From: an uncultured Clostridia bacterium
Lineage (GTDB): Bacteria; Bacillota; Clostridia; TANB77; CAG-508
Direction of reading: 5' to 3'
Assembly (NCBI GenBank): GCA_947629835.1
Contig: CANRFH010000005.1
Location: 1-50,127 of the forward strand
Length of the DNA: 50,127 bases
This document shows, one piece after another, positions 26,760-34,873 of this stretch; within the stretch, counting starts at the first letter, position 1, and every line of letters starts with the position of its first letter. The notes beneath the pieces were generated by a model. It was not told the DNA's origin. It was given only the letters and a program-made list of their open reading frames with translations, and searched no databases. Both the position numbers and the translations under genes were made by a program.

Positions 26760-27672
26760 TTATTTTTCTTTTTTATTGTATTTTTCTTTTAACTTTTCTT
26801 TCCATGTTTTTATATTACTTTTTCTTTGATCTAAGTTTCTTTTTGTAATTAAATGCTTTATTAATAGTCTTTTTAAAGTATCTTCTTTAACATCTGCAAT
26901 TAATGTTCCGGTCCTTAGCAATAGATACCTTTCCTGTTTCTTCTGAAACTACAACAACTATCGCATCTGATTCTTTTGACATACCAATTGCTGCTCTATG
27001 TCTTGTTCCAAGTTCTCTTGCTATATCTTTATCTCCTGCAAGTGGGAGCATACAAGCTGCTGCTTTTATTCTACCACCACTGATTACAACTGCTCCATCA
27101 TGAAGTGGTGTCTTAGGCTCAAAGATATTTACCAATAATTGTGGTGAAATTTCTGCATCCATTGATACTCCAGTTGATATTATATCTTTTATTTCAATGT
27201 CTCTTTCTATAACAATCAATGCCCCTGTTTTTGTATCTGCAAGTTCAAATGATGCTATTGCAATTTTGTATATATCTTCCTTAGTTTTTGTTTCTATATC
27301 CTTATCAATTCCAAAAAATCTTGTTAATTTATTGCTACCTAATTCCTCTAATGACCTTCTAAGTTCTGGTTGGAATAGTACAACTAAAACTACACCATAG
27401 GTCATAAATGATGTTAATAGATAGTTTAAAATATCTAGATGTAATATTGAGCTTAAAGCCATAGCAAGTATTATAAGGCAAATACCTTTTAATAATTGCC
27501 AAGCCCTAGAATCTTTAACTATTTTAAATAGTTTTATAAGTAATAATACTACTATACTTACATCTATTAATAACAATATTAGACTTGATGGATTTTCATG
27601 TAATGCTTGTGTATACCTTGTAATTATGTCTATTAAATTATTTGACGTCCCATTTGGTAAATTAATATTCAT
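26760..27672 (-). CDS. cdaA: diadenylate cyclase CdaA, read through one CGG +1 site
   Basis: Membrane enzyme that makes cyclic di-AMP from ATP, controlling potassium balance and cell-wall homeostasis. Three membrane helices (about residues 25-95) precede the DAC domain, which has PLHDGAVVI (DGA motif) and GTRHRAAIG (RHR motif). At codon 255 an in-frame CGG (26908-26910) follows IAKD. Skipping the C gives IAKD-G-TLIADVKEDTLKRLL and a basic C-terminal tail, 303 residues. Without recoding the domain ends RNINCRC. The usual partner gene cdaR is not next to it. Confidence 0.92.
26908..26910 (-). other. in-frame CGG +1 recoding site, cdaA
   Basis: GAC CGG AAC becomes GAC GGA ACA (Asp-Gly-Thr), the conserved KDG after the cyclase core. 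Confidence 0.9.
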
Positions 27673-27705
27673 ATTTACAATACCCTTTCTTATGTTATAT
27701 TTTTA

Positions 27706-27849
27706 TTATGAATAAATTATGCTATATATTAATGATGCTGCAAAAGAAACAACCATAGCTAAACAAATTATTATAATTATTATTGTTTCTATTAATTTCT
27801 TTTTATCAATTGGTTTTCTTACTTTTTCTTTTTTTTCTTTTTTATTCAT
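27706..27849 (-). CDS. small single-helix membrane protein upstream of cdaA
   Basis: A 47-residue open frame starts 13 bases after a gggagg site. It has a lysine-rich cytoplasmic head (MNKKEKKEKVRKPIDKKK) and one membrane helix (ETIIIIIICLAMVVSFAASL). Its stop is 33 bases before the cdaA start, so the two are probably co-transcribed. I do not recognise a family. A role in anchoring or modulating CdaA is only a guess from position. Confidence 0.65.
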   Translation of the reverse strand: MNKKEKKEKVRKPIDKKKLIETIIIIIICLAMVVSFAASLIYSIIYS

Positions 27850-27930
27850 AAATCTTCCTCCCAAAATTACTACTTTATATTTATATCACAAAACAAATCT
27901 AATTTCAATATTTATTTTATTAAAAATAAA

Positions 27931-27960
27931 AGCTACAAATATGATAAAAGATTTGTAGCT
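27931..27960 (-). terminator. terminator of the rpsF-ssb-rpsR operon
   Basis: agctacaaat (27931-27940) pairs with atttgtagct (27951-27960), flanked by A- and T-runs, 15 bases past the rpsR stop. Confidence 0.85.
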
Positions 27961-27974
27961 TTTTTAAATAAAAA

Positions 27975-28253
27975 TTAATTTTGTGTATATGGTAATATAG
28001 CAATATGTCTTGCTCTTTTTACTGCAAGTGTAATATCTCTTTGATGTTTTGCACAAGCTCCTGTTGCTCTTCTAGGTAATATTTTACCTTTATCATTAAC
28101 GAATTTTCTTAATTGATCTGAATTTTTATAATCTAAAACTAAGTTTTTGTCTGCACATAATGGGCATACCTTTTTTCTTTGTTTTCTAAACTTAGGATTA
28201 TAATCTTCATCATTATTTCTATTTCTTCTATTGTTTTGTTTTTTATCTGCCAT
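27975..28253 (-). CDS. rpsR: 30S ribosomal protein S18
   Basis: Small-subunit protein bS18, which pairs with bS6 on the platform. The 92 residues contain the conserved [21 protein letters not shown] and [21 protein letters not shown]. Cysteine pairs (CPLC, CAKH) suggest a zinc-binding form. It is the last gene of rpsF-ssb-rpsR. No in-frame CGG. Confidence 0.97.
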   Translation of the reverse strand: MADKKQNNRRNRNNDEDYNPKFRKQRKKVCPLCADKNLVLDYKNSDQLRKFVNDKGKILPRRATGACAKHQRDITLAVKRARHIAILPYTQN

Positions 28254-28282
28254 TATATTCTTACCCCCATTTCTATTATTTT

Positions 28283-28711
28283 CTAGAATGGTAGATCATC
28301 TCCTGATGTCATTTCAAATTCAGAATTTTGAGCAACTTCAGTTCCAAAAGTATTCTCAAAATCTGATGAAACATCTCCACCATTATCTGCTCTTTTACTA
28401 TCTGCAAAATAAGCTTCTTCTGCAACAACTTCTGTTGCATAATGTCTTTGACCTTTATCGTCATCCCAATTTCTTGTTTGAATTCTTCCTATTATTCCGA
28501 CTTGTTGTCCTTTTTTAAAGTATTTACTGCAGAATTCTCCTTGTTTTCCCCAAGCAACTACATTTATAAAATCAGCCTGTCTTTCTTCACCTTGTCTTAC
28601 AAATCTTCTATTTACTGCAAGGGAAAAATTTGCTACTAAAGTATTGTTTGTTTGAGTATATCTTACCTCTGGATCTCTTGTTAATCTTCCCATTAATACT
28701 ACTTTGTTCAT
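28283..28711 (-). CDS. ssb: single-stranded DNA-binding protein
   Basis: OB-fold protein that coats single-stranded DNA. The 142 residues begin [20 protein letters not shown], have [10 protein letters not shown] and end in the acidic DDLPF tip that recruits replication partners. The position between rpsF and rpsR is the classic Firmicute arrangement. Confidence 0.97.
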   Translation of the reverse strand: MNKVVLMGRLTRDPEVRYTQTNNTLVANFSLAVNRRFVRQGEERQADFINVVAWGKQGEFCSKYFKKGQQVGIIGRIQTRNWDDDKGQRHYATEVVAEEAYFADSKRADNGGDVSSDFENTFGTEVAQNSEFEMTSGDDLPF

Positions 28712-28804
28712 TTATTATTCCTCCTTAATATGCTTCATTTGCCCCATTACATATATATCTAACTTGGACTTTAAGCATTGTTCAAACAATACTTAAATTT
28801 AAAA

Positions 28805-29092
28805 TTATTTTTCATCTTTTCTAACTGTGATAAATTTTATAACTTCATCAGTTATTCTGTAATTTCTTTCAAGTTCAGCTATTAGTTCTGGTTTTGCTTC
28901 AAAATTAAATAAAACATAGAAACCTTCTTTGTTTTTCTTAATATCATAAGCAAGTTTTCTTTTTCCCATTTGAACTACTTCTGAAACTTTTCCCTCAGTA
29001 TTAATCAAATCTGTAAATCTTGAAATTAAGGCATTAATTCCTTCTTCTTCTACATCTTGACCAATAATGATTATACTTTCGTATTTATTCAT
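28805..29092 (-). CDS. rpsF: 30S ribosomal protein S6
   Basis: Small-subunit protein bS6, 95 residues, with KYESIIIIGQDV, VVQMGKRKLAYDIKKNKEGFYVLF and the family C-terminus. It is the first gene of the operon, with a strong aagggaggtg ribosome site. Confidence 0.97.
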   Translation of the reverse strand: MNKYESIIIIGQDVEEEGINALISRFTDLINTEGKVSEVVQMGKRKLAYDIKKNKEGFYVLFNFEAKPELIAELERNYRITDEVIKFITVRKDEK

Positions 29093-29149
29093 TATTCTTC
29101 ACCTCCCTTATGGATATATAGCCCAATTTTAAAAATGAGCAAGGAAGAA

Positions 29150-29186
29150 AATAACATCCGTTATTTTCTAACGAATGTTATTTTAC
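29150..29186 (-). terminator. hairpin between the second pilin-like gene and rpsF
   Basis: A 16-base stem with one G-U pair (aaaataacatccgtta with taacgaatgttatttt), followed by TTTT on the minus strand. Position favours a terminator of the upstream gene. An S6:S18 autoregulatory leader in this interval cannot be excluded. Confidence 0.65.
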
Positions 29187-29218
29187 CACATATTTATGCA
29201 ATTTGCAAGTCTTTTTTA

Positions 29219-29650
29219 CTAATTTGTAGCTGTATAGTATGTTTCTCCTTTGTTTTGTATTCCTTGTAAATAATAAACATTATGTGTGTCATAATTTATT
29301 ATATATTTATCACTACTAGTTGCATCTTTATATCCTTTTCCATAATTTAAAGTTGGATTGTCTAATTTATTTAAATCTATGACATAATACGTATTTCCAT
29401 CACTACTACTTAAAACTGGTATATTAACCTCACTTTTTGATATAGCTGAACCAAATTGTGGTATTCCGTTGTTTTCTATATAGTATGCAGCGACTCTATC
29501 TTCTAGTACTTTAATATCGCTATTTAATTTAGTTACCTTTGATGCTTCTAAGAATTCGTCTGAATTAGTTGCTACTATAGATGTTAATATAACAAGTATC
29601 ATTATAGTTAGTATTAAAATAGCTAGTGTTATTCCTCTTTCACTTTTCAT
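29219..29650 (-). CDS. type IV pilin-like protein
   Basis: The 143 residues open with a prepilin-like N-terminus: the short charged leader MKSERG, then ITLAILILTIMILVILTSIV. A glycine before the hydrophobic stretch is the usual peptidase cut site. A globular part follows with no recognised domain. It resembles the N-terminus of the protein at 23904-25021, so both may use the same export machinery. It sits between rpsF and spoIVFB. Confidence 0.7.
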   Translation of the reverse strand: MKSERGITLAILILTIMILVILTSIVATNSDEFLEASKVTKLNSDIKVLEDRVAAYYIENNGIPQFGSAISKSEVNIPVLSSSDGNTYYVIDLNKLDNPTLNYGKGYKDATSSDKYIINYDTHNVYYLQGIQNKGETYYTATN

Positions 29651-29701
29651 ATGTATTTTCCTTTCATATTTATCTATATATAGTCTACTATTAATTTCAT
29701 T

Positions 29702-30364
29702 TTATTTCAATATTATTTGGCAATATTTTATAATTTTTTTTCTAATTTTGTATATTTTATTTTCTCTAATAGTTATAAACCAAATATATATTACTGCAAA
29801 AAAGTAAGTAAAGTTTTGAGAAATGTAGCTTAGATATATAACAAATATAGTAAGAATTGCAGCATTTAAATTTGATAATATATTTGTAATTTTTAACGCC
29901 TTTTCTTTTCCTAAAAAGATGCACAAAATATTTTTAATAATTCTTCCACCATCTAATGGATAAATCATAAGCATATTAAAAAGAAAAATTAAGATATTTA
30001 CATATATTAATAGTTCTGTCTCTATATTTAATATTTTTTCTTTCCCTAATAATAGGAAAAGTATTATAAATATAAGATTAACTAATGGCCCTGAAAGAGC
30101 TATAACTAATTTTTTAATCGTAAGAAGATTAGCTTTGAGTATTTTTTTGTTGAAATCTATTGTATCTAATTTGAAAGAAACCGCAATTCCTATTGGTAAT
30201 ATTTCTAGTTTTTGAACTTTTAAGCCAAGTAATATCCCAGATAATATATGGCCAATTTCGTGAATAATAGCAAAAAGCATTAATAAAAGATAGATTTTTA
30301 ATTGATTTGTTAAGCAAAAAAATAAAGCAAAAGCAAAAACTTTTAAGTTTATCTTTATTTGCAT
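29702..30364 (-). CDS. spoIVFB: SpoIVFB-type site-2 metalloprotease
   Basis: Intramembrane M50 protease that frees sigmaK from its pro-form in the mother cell. The 220-residue protein has the zinc motif HEIGH (H35, E36, H39) and the second site MIYPLDGGR. About six hydrophobic segments match SpoIVFB topology. It starts one base after the spoIVFA-like stop, as in the B. subtilis spoIVF operon. No CBS domain is present beyond residue 190. Confidence 0.9.
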   Translation of the reverse strand: MQIKINLKVFAFALFFCLTNQLKIYLLLMLFAIIHEIGHILSGILLGLKVQKLEILPIGIAVSFKLDTIDFNKKILKANLLTIKKLVIALSGPLVNLIFIILFLLLGKEKILNIETELLIYVNILIFLFNMLMIYPLDGGRIIKNILCIFLGKEKALKITNILSNLNAAILTIFVIYLSYISQNFTYFFAVIYIWFITIRENKIYKIRKKIIKYCQIILK

Positions 30365-30365
30365 T

Positions 30366-31304
30366 TTAAATCTCCACTACAAGCCTTGGATTAACACAGA
30401 CATCATCAATCCTTACTTCAAAATGCAAATGTGGTCCTGTTGCATTACCGCGTTTCTCCAACTTTTGCTATTTCTTGCCCTTGCTTAACTTCGTCACCGT
30501 ACCTTTACTAAAAGCTTACTACAATGTGCATAAACTGTCTTTACCTTAGAATTTTCTAAAATTATATAATTCCCATAGGTTTGCGAACTTTTAGAAACTA
30601 TAACTTTTCCATTAGTTGAGGCTTTTATGCTAGTTCCTGTATTTGCCCCTATATCAATCCCCTTGTGATATGTAGATACTATACTTGATGTAGCTTCTCT
30701 TGTCCCAAATTCAGAAGTAACAGTTCCGCTTCACCGGAAGTATAAAAGAATATTCCTTTTTTATTTTATCTGTTGTGCTTTCCTCTACATTCGTTGTATT
30801 TTTCTCATCTGTTGTTTCTTCATCTACTTTTGCCTCTAACCCTAAAATATTCGCATTAGTCTCTCCATCTATCTTTACTTGCTCAGCACTTCCTAGGTTT
30901 TCTTCGCTTTGTTCAGCATTTATTGCGTTTTCAGTAGTTTCATTTGTTTGATTTAAATCTTTATCTTCGCTATCCTTTTTATTATTTAATATATAGTTAT
31001 TTATATTGTCTACTATTGCATTATATATACTCATAAAGTTAAAATCATAAGATATAAGTTCATTAGTTTTGCTGAGTGTTATCTCTGAAAAGCTATAATT
31101 AGTTGTATTTATTAGATAAAATATAAAATACATAAGTATACAAATTACAATCTGTAAGACCAATTTTTTAAATAGCTTTAAATTCTTTTTCCCACCACTT
31201 ACATTTACAGTTGCTTTTTTTGTTCTGTCTCTTAAACTCTGTCTTCTTGCATATATCTCCTCTGCTCGTCTTATTCTTTCTTCTGGATTTAATAGCCTTT
31301 CCAT
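30366..31304 (-). CDS. spoIVFA: SpoIVFA-like M23 protein, read through three CGG +1 sites
   Basis: Membrane protein with a LytM/M23 domain that should hold and regulate SpoIVFB. The N-terminus is basic and cytoplasmic (MERLLNPEERIRRAEEIYAR), with one helix at about residues 47-66. A linker rich in Asn and Glu leads to the domain. That domain needs three skips: ILPVK-G-TVTSEFGTRE, LLVKV-G-DEVKQGQEI and VGET-G-NATGPHLHFEV. The recoded 311-residue protein carries the zinc motifs HKGID (HxxxD) and HLH (HxH), so it may be an active peptidase. B. subtilis SpoIVFA lacks such activity as far as I recall. Confidence 0.87.
30448..30450 (-). other. in-frame CGG +1 recoding site 3, spoIVFA-like
   Basis: ACG CGG TAA becomes ACG GGT AAT, leading to GNATGPHLHFE. 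Unrecoded, the frame stops at TAA at once. Confidence 0.92.
30497..30499 (-). other. in-frame CGG +1 recoding site 2, spoIVFA-like
   Basis: GTA CGG TGA becomes GTA GGT GAC, the conserved VGDEV of M23 domains. Unrecoded, the frame stops at TGA at once. Confidence 0.93.
30726..30728 (-). other. in-frame CGG +1 recoding site 1, spoIVFA-like
   Basis: AAG CGG AAC becomes AAG GGA ACA, giving PVKGTVTSEFG, the usual entry to an M23 domain. Confidence 0.92.
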
Positions 31305-31386
31305 TTGTTTTCTCTCCTATCTTAAATTTTAAGATCTTTTTCTTTAAATGTATATGTTTTGGAAAAGCTTTTTATAACAAATTTAT

Positions 31387-31722
31387 TTATTTAAAAATAC
31401 TGATAAACATACAAATTATAGCTGCTATACCGAATAGAATACTATATATTTGTAATCTCTTATATTTTAGATTTATTTTATTAATATTCCTTTTTGTTTC
31501 ATTATTTTTCTCTATATTTTTGATGTAATCTTGCACGATATATTCCGCTTCTTTAATAACTGTATCATAAGTCCCATTTTCACTTTCTTCAGACTTATTT
31601 ATTTTAGTATATTCTTTCTTTTTTATATTACTATTATTTTTAAGAATGACAATCGCTTCATCTACTATATTAGATGGCAAATCTTTCAAAACAACAATAT
31701 TTTTCATTTGACTTATATCCAT
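31387..31722 (-). CDS. unknown 111-residue tail-anchored protein
   Basis: I do not recognise this protein. Residues 1-90 are charged and helical, and a single hydrophobic helix lies at the C-terminus (IYSILFGIAAIICMFISIF), so it is probably tail-anchored with its bulk in the cytoplasm. It starts MDISQMKNIVVLKDLPSNIVDEAIVIL. It lies between the spoIVFA-like gene and a subunit F-like gene, all on the minus strand, so sporulation-linked expression is possible. Confidence 0.65.
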   Translation of the reverse strand: MDISQMKNIVVLKDLPSNIVDEAIVILKNNSNIKKKEYTKINKSEESENGTYDTVIKEAEYIVQDYIKNIEKNNETKRNINKINLKYKRLQIYSILFGIAAIICMFISIFK

Positions 31723-31794
31723 TTTTATATCCTCCCTTTTTGTATATTATTCCCATTTTTAGAAACTATATACAAATCAAGAAATTTGCTAATT

Positions 31795-32034
31795 TTATTT
31801 AGACGAAATAATAATAGATATATCATCTTGGTTATTATACTTTGTAATTATATCATTAGAAAAAGAAGCTATCTCATTTGACAAAATAATTATTTTGCAG
31901 TCATCTTTGATAAGCTCCTCTATCTTTTTATCTGTTTCTTCTGGCTCTTCTAATGCATACACATCAAAGCCTAAATTTTGAAAAACTTTAAAACTTTTTT
32001 CATCATCCTTTGTTTTTATCCAAGAAACTTTCAT
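31795..32034 (-). CDS. small protein resembling V-type ATPase subunit F
   Basis: The 79 residues (start at 32034, MKVSWIKTKDDEKS) contain FQNLGFDVYALEEPEETDKK and CKIIILSNEIA. These resemble the subunit F pattern (GF...G.DV..V.. PEEA, ...IIF.TEEIA). No other V-ATPase gene is in the window, and it is shorter than the usual 100 or so residues. It may be a stand-alone relative with another job. An upstream TTG start would add five residues. Confidence 0.45.
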   Translation of the reverse strand: MKVSWIKTKDDEKSFKVFQNLGFDVYALEEPEETDKKIEELIKDDCKIIILSNEIASFSNDIITKYNNQDDISIIISSK

Positions 32035-32100
32035 TTTATTTATCACCAAAAAGTATTATTTAAAATTTCTGGATTTTTTATGCAAGAATTAAGTAAAATT

Positions 32101-34027
32101 TTACATTATTCCTACATATTGTACATTGTCATAAATAAATTTAATTAAATCTTCTAATGCTTTTTCGTCATCTTGAATTTTAGAAATATCAATATATGAA
32201 ATAGCTCCACCATTTGATAATTTTTGAAATTCTCCTTCAAATTTTAATCTTTCAAGAGTGTCCATTTCTTCTTTTTGATCAATGTGGTATGAATTTGTAT
32301 AAGATTCTTTGTCAGTTACATCCTCTATCTTACCAAATTCTTCTCTATCTATTTTTAGAAATCTTTTGCACGCTATATCTGATGCTTCTGAGCAAAGCAC
32401 GAAGCCAATACCTGTTTCCTCTTTCCATTTTTTTGTAGTATTTCTTAAATACTTCACAACCTTTATAGCAAATGATTTTCCTTCATCTTTAGTGTGTGAA
32501 ACACCTTTTACTAATTTTGTCATTTCATAAAGTCCAACATAGTCAAGGGTTAAAGTAGAATAACCGATTCTTTAATAGTTTATCTATTTTTTCATTTTTT
32601 TCTAGCCTTGCGAGGCCTCCATATCTCCAATGTATTGGGCTTACATCTGATGAAGTTCCAAGAAGAGCGTAATGTTTACACATTAAAGCCTCTTTGCATA
32701 ATTCTAATCTCTCTTCTAATAATTTCCAAAATTTATCTTCATCATTTCTTGCGATTATTCCGATCTGTGGTAAGTTTATACTAACAACACCTTGATTAAA
32801 TCTTCCATCAAGTATATATTTTCCATTTTCGTTTTTCCATAATGATAGGAAATGTCTTGTTCCCATTGGGCAAAATACTTGACCATCATAATTTTCTCTT
32901 GATTTCTTAGCTGAAATATAGTAAGGATATTTACGTTTTGTAGAACATTTTATAGCAAGTTTTGTTAGATAATCATACTTTCCTCCATTTAGAGAGTTAT
33001 TTTCATCTAGTACATATATAAGCTTTGGATATTCTGGCGTTACATATACACCTTCTTCATTTTTTATACCTTTAATTCTTTGTTTTAGTATTTCTTCTAT
33101 TATCATACTATTTTCTTTTTCATATTCGCTATTTTCTTCAAGGTTCAAAAATAGTGTTACCAAAGGAGCTTTTCCATTTGTTGCCATTAATGTATTTATC
33201 TGGTATTCCAAAGTTTGTACCCCTGTACTTAGTTCAGACTGTAACATCCTATTTACCGTCTTTTCTACTATTTCTTCTGAAAATTTTTTATCTACATTTA
33301 TTTCATCTACTTGGTTTTTGAATTTTTCATAACTTTTTCTTAAATACTTTCCTAAGTGCTTTATATTGACTGTCTGTTCACCATATTGGCTACTTCCTAT
33401 TGTAGCTAAAATCTCAGTTGTAACTGAACATGCAACTCCAAATCCATTTGGACTTTCTATCATTTTTCCATTTAAAACTGTCCCATTATCTAGCATGTCC
33501 TCTATATTAACAAAGCTACAATTGTGTATAGGTTGCAAAAAATATTCTGCATCGGCAAAATACAAGATTCCTTCTTCATTTGCCTTTGATATTTTTTCAG
33601 GTAATAAAATTCTTTTGGTTAAATCTTTGGAAACTTCTCCTGCAATTAGATCTCTTTGAGTAGAGGCAGCAACAGTATCTTTATTTGAATTTTCACTCAT
33701 AGCATCTTTATTTTTGATTAGTCCTAAGATTGATTCATCTGTTGTATTTTTCTTTCTTACTAATGCTCTTGTATATCTATATACTATATATTTTTTAGCA
33801 AGATCATATTTTCCGATTTCCATAAGCTTTTGTTCAATTATATCTTGTATATCTTCAACTAATATTCTTTTTTTGCCTAAATCTTCTATATATGCAATTA
33901 TATTGTTGATTTCTTCTTTACTTGCCTTGTCGTCGCCTTTTACTTCGTTATTTGCCTTCTCTATTGCGATCTCAATCTTAGACTTTTCATAGTCTACGGC
34001 TCTTCCGTCTCTTTTTATTACCTTCAT
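32101..34027 (-). CDS. nrdD: anaerobic ribonucleotide reductase-like protein, C-terminus missing, one CGG +1 site
   Basis: Class III reductase family, which makes deoxynucleotides without oxygen. An ATP-cone (residues 1-90, KRDGRAVDYEKSKIEIA) precedes the NrdD core: VFCPMGTRHFLSLW, GRFNQGVVSINLPQIG, CKHYALLGTSSDVSPIHW. The frame breaks at CGG (32564-32566). Skipping the C gives LLKN-G-YSTLTLDYVGLYE and continues to FIYDNVQYVGIM, 641 residues. Family members continue with two zinc CxxC pairs and the glycyl-radical loop RxCGYLG. None of this is present, nor in other frames downstream. The finger-loop motif reads MGTR where I recall MGCR. It may not be a working reductase. No nrdG is adjacent. 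Confidence 0.83.
32564..32566 (-). other. in-frame CGG +1 recoding site, nrdD-like
   Basis: AAT CGG TTA becomes AAT GGT TAT, restoring the conserved N-G-Y-S-T of NrdD. Confidence 0.92.
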
Positions 34028-34077
34028 AGATTATCCTCCTATACAAAATTATTATATATATGCAAAATATATTTTTC

Positions 34078-34093
34078 TGTTGTTTTTGCAACA
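34078..34093. promoter_or_regulatory. Crp/Fnr-type operator between nrdD and the regulator
   Basis: TGTTG-N6-CAACA (34078-34082 and 34089-34093) has the arm length and spacing of Crp/Fnr sites. It lies between the divergent nrdD-like gene and the Crp/Fnr gene. Confidence 0.55.
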
Positions 34094-34142
34094 ATTTTGT
34101 GATATTATATATAGGCTAAGACTTTTAGAGGAGATAATAACT

Positions 34143-34769
34143 ATGAAAGATGATTTTAATATTGTAGAATTTACTAAAGAATTTTCTACTAACTGCTCTA
34201 AAGTGCAAATTAAAAATTTCGAAAAAGGCGAAACTATAACTACCTTTTTGGTAAATAGGAGCCAATTTTGTATATTACTTTCAGGCACAGCAGATTTAGT
34301 AAAATATGATTATAACGGTAATAAGATAATAGCAGAACGTTTTTCTCAATATTCGATTTTTGGTGAGATATTTTATAATATAAATACAAACAATGAGTTT
34401 ATAGTAGAAGCAAAAGAAAAATGTCAAGTTCTACTTTACTCTTATGACGATATAAACGAAAAATGTAAATCAAACTGTAAATTTCACCAAACATTAGTAA
34501 AATATTTTCCTGATATAATTATCAGTAAAATAACTGACTTAACATCAAGAATAGAACTACTATCAAGAAGAACTACCAGGGATAAACTACTTGGATATTT
34601 TGATTTGCTATCAAAACAATATGGTAAATCTTTTACATTGCCATTTTCTGTAACAGAGCTTTCAAATTATCTCTCTGTTGATAGAAGTTCTATGTCAAGA
34701 GAACTTGCAGTTTTAAAGAGTGAAAAGTTTATTGAACAAGATAGGAGAAAAATAAAGTTATTGTATTAA
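34143..34769 (+). CDS. Crp/Fnr-family transcriptional regulator
   Basis: The 208 residues (start at 34143 behind agaggag) have a cyclic-nucleotide-binding fold (CILLSGTADLVKYDYNGNKIIAERFSQYSIFGEIF). A C-terminal winged helix follows (FSVTELSNYLSVDRSSMSRELAVLKSEKFIEQD). There is no N-terminal cysteine cluster for iron-sulfur, so a direct FNR-type oxygen sensor is not supported. Divergence from the nrdD-like gene and a Crp-type palindrome between them suggest it regulates both. Confidence 0.88.
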   Translation: MKDDFNIVEFTKEFSTNCSKVQIKNFEKGETITTFLVNRSQFCILLSGTADLVKYDYNGNKIIAERFSQYSIFGEIFYNINTNNEFIVEAKEKCQVLLYSYDDINEKCKSNCKFHQTLVKYFPDIIISKITDLTSRIELLSRRTTRDKLLGYFDLLSKQYGKSFTLPFSVTELSNYLSVDRSSMSRELAVLKSEKFIEQDRRKIKLLY

Positions 34770-34792
34770 TAATTAAGAATGTAAAAAAAATG

Positions 34793-34821
34793 TTGAATTG
34801 TTCATATAATAATTGTATAAT
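34793..34821 (+). promoter_or_regulatory. sigmaA-type promoter of murC
   Basis: TTGAAT (34793-34798), 17 bases, TATAAT (34816-34821), about 50 bases before the murC start. Confidence 0.65.
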
Positions 34822-34873
34822 ATATAAGAATGTTTTAAAATCTATAATATATTATAGAGAGGAATGGTAAAAA

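Noticed and set aside
29093..29218. S6:S18 autoregulatory leader before rpsF
   Set aside because: The hairpin is placed to terminate the upstream pilin-like gene and is followed by a T-run. I could not match the leader's conserved loop with confidence.
32050..32110. A further recoding event that would restore the NrdD C-terminus
   Set aside because: No CGG lies before the stop, and none of the three frames in the following bases encodes CxxC or RxCGYLG motifs before the next gene starts.
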